DNA of 6,348 nucleotides from Balneolales bacterium (GTDB taxonomy: Bacteria > Bacteroidota > Rhodothermia > Balneolales > Natronogracilivirgulaceae), in the NCBI GenBank assembly GCA_007133995.1, contig SLLP01000021.1, positions 1 to 6,348 of the forward strand, given 5' to 3'. Positions 6,192 through 6,348 of the stretch are shown in pieces (positions within the stretch are counted from its first letter, which is position 1; each line of letters starts with the position of its first letter). The position numbers were made by a program, and so were the translations under genes. The notes under the pieces were generated by a model. The model saw only the letters and a program-made list of their open reading frames with translations, did not search any database and was not told where the DNA came from.

Positions 6192-6348
6192 AGAAGCACG
6201 CCTCATCTTTCCGGCAGGGACAGGTGCGTTCAATACTTGCGGATGCACTGTCCGCTGACTGGCAAGGGCAGCCTCCTACATACAATAGATAATGATCACT
6301 GTTACAGCGTGGTGATGCAATAATACATAATGGGAATCGGTGGGATCA

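Larger units (their letters stand above)
6058..6348. other. Non-coding region upstream of the cco operon
   Basis: These 291 nt to the window edge show no convincing gene on either strand. They should contain the operon promoter, read on the minus strand, but no clear -35/-10 pair stands out: TTGAAA at 6094-6099 is followed only by weak -10 matches. The region contains inverted repeats (6152-6191), three copies of GGCAG (6152, 6187, 6213) and an odd-length palindrome CTGTTACAG at 6299-6307. An AGGAGG on the minus strand near 6270-6276 has no good start codon behind it. Confidence 0.5.

Noticed and set aside
6081..6206. A 41-codon minus-strand frame starting at ATG 6206
   Set aside because: It has no well-spaced ribosome binding site, no recognisable motif and mixed composition; it is probably chance in the leader.
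6330..6348. A plus-strand ATG open to the window edge
   Set aside because: Only six codons are visible and no ribosome binding site supports it.

Overview
The window holds one operon for a cbb3-type (C-family heme-copper) cytochrome c oxidase on the minus strand, followed by the start of an insertion sequence. Reading in the direction of transcription, from high to low coordinates, the order is ccoS, ccoN, ccoO, ccoP, ccoI. Junctions are very tight: ccoS and ccoN overlap by 53 nt with the start chosen here, ccoN and ccoO by 4 nt (ATGA), ccoO and ccoP by 1 nt (TGATG), and ccoP and ccoI are 1 nt apart. This is a single, translationally coupled transcription unit. Just past the ccoI stop lies an AT-rich element of the IS982 family, cut by the window edge at position 1.

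CcoN is the membrane catalytic subunit with both b hemes and CuB. CcoO and CcoP are membrane-anchored c-type cytochromes that feed it electrons. CcoI is a P1B-type ATPase of the kind that supplies copper for CuB, and CcoS is a small assembly protein needed to load cofactors. Together they reduce oxygen with electrons from the cytochrome c pool, typically at low oxygen. CcoQ, CcoG and CcoH are not seen here. CcoP is unusual: it has one heme c site instead of the two usual in Proteobacteria, and a cytoplasmic tail of Asp/Arg/Lys octads. CcoI is also unusual: it has no HMA (GMxCxxC) domain and carries three low-complexity insertions.

The organism is an aerobic or microaerobic Gram-negative bacterium with a fairly GC-rich genome. 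Separate ccoN and ccoO genes, clear Shine-Dalgarno sequences before ccoN, ccoO and ccoP, and an IS982 element do not fix the lineage. The FixI-like N-terminus and acidic, charged tails would fit the Bacteroidota/Rhodothermota/Balneolota side, but this is a weak guess.

Region by region: 1-479 is the IS982 element with the N-terminal part of its transposase; 487-6057 is the cco operon; 6058-6348 is the upstream non-coding region, which probably holds the operon promoter and contains inverted repeats and a weak FNR-like match. I see no tRNA, rRNA or CRISPR, and no wholly new system. The novelty here lies in variant architectures of CcoP and CcoI.
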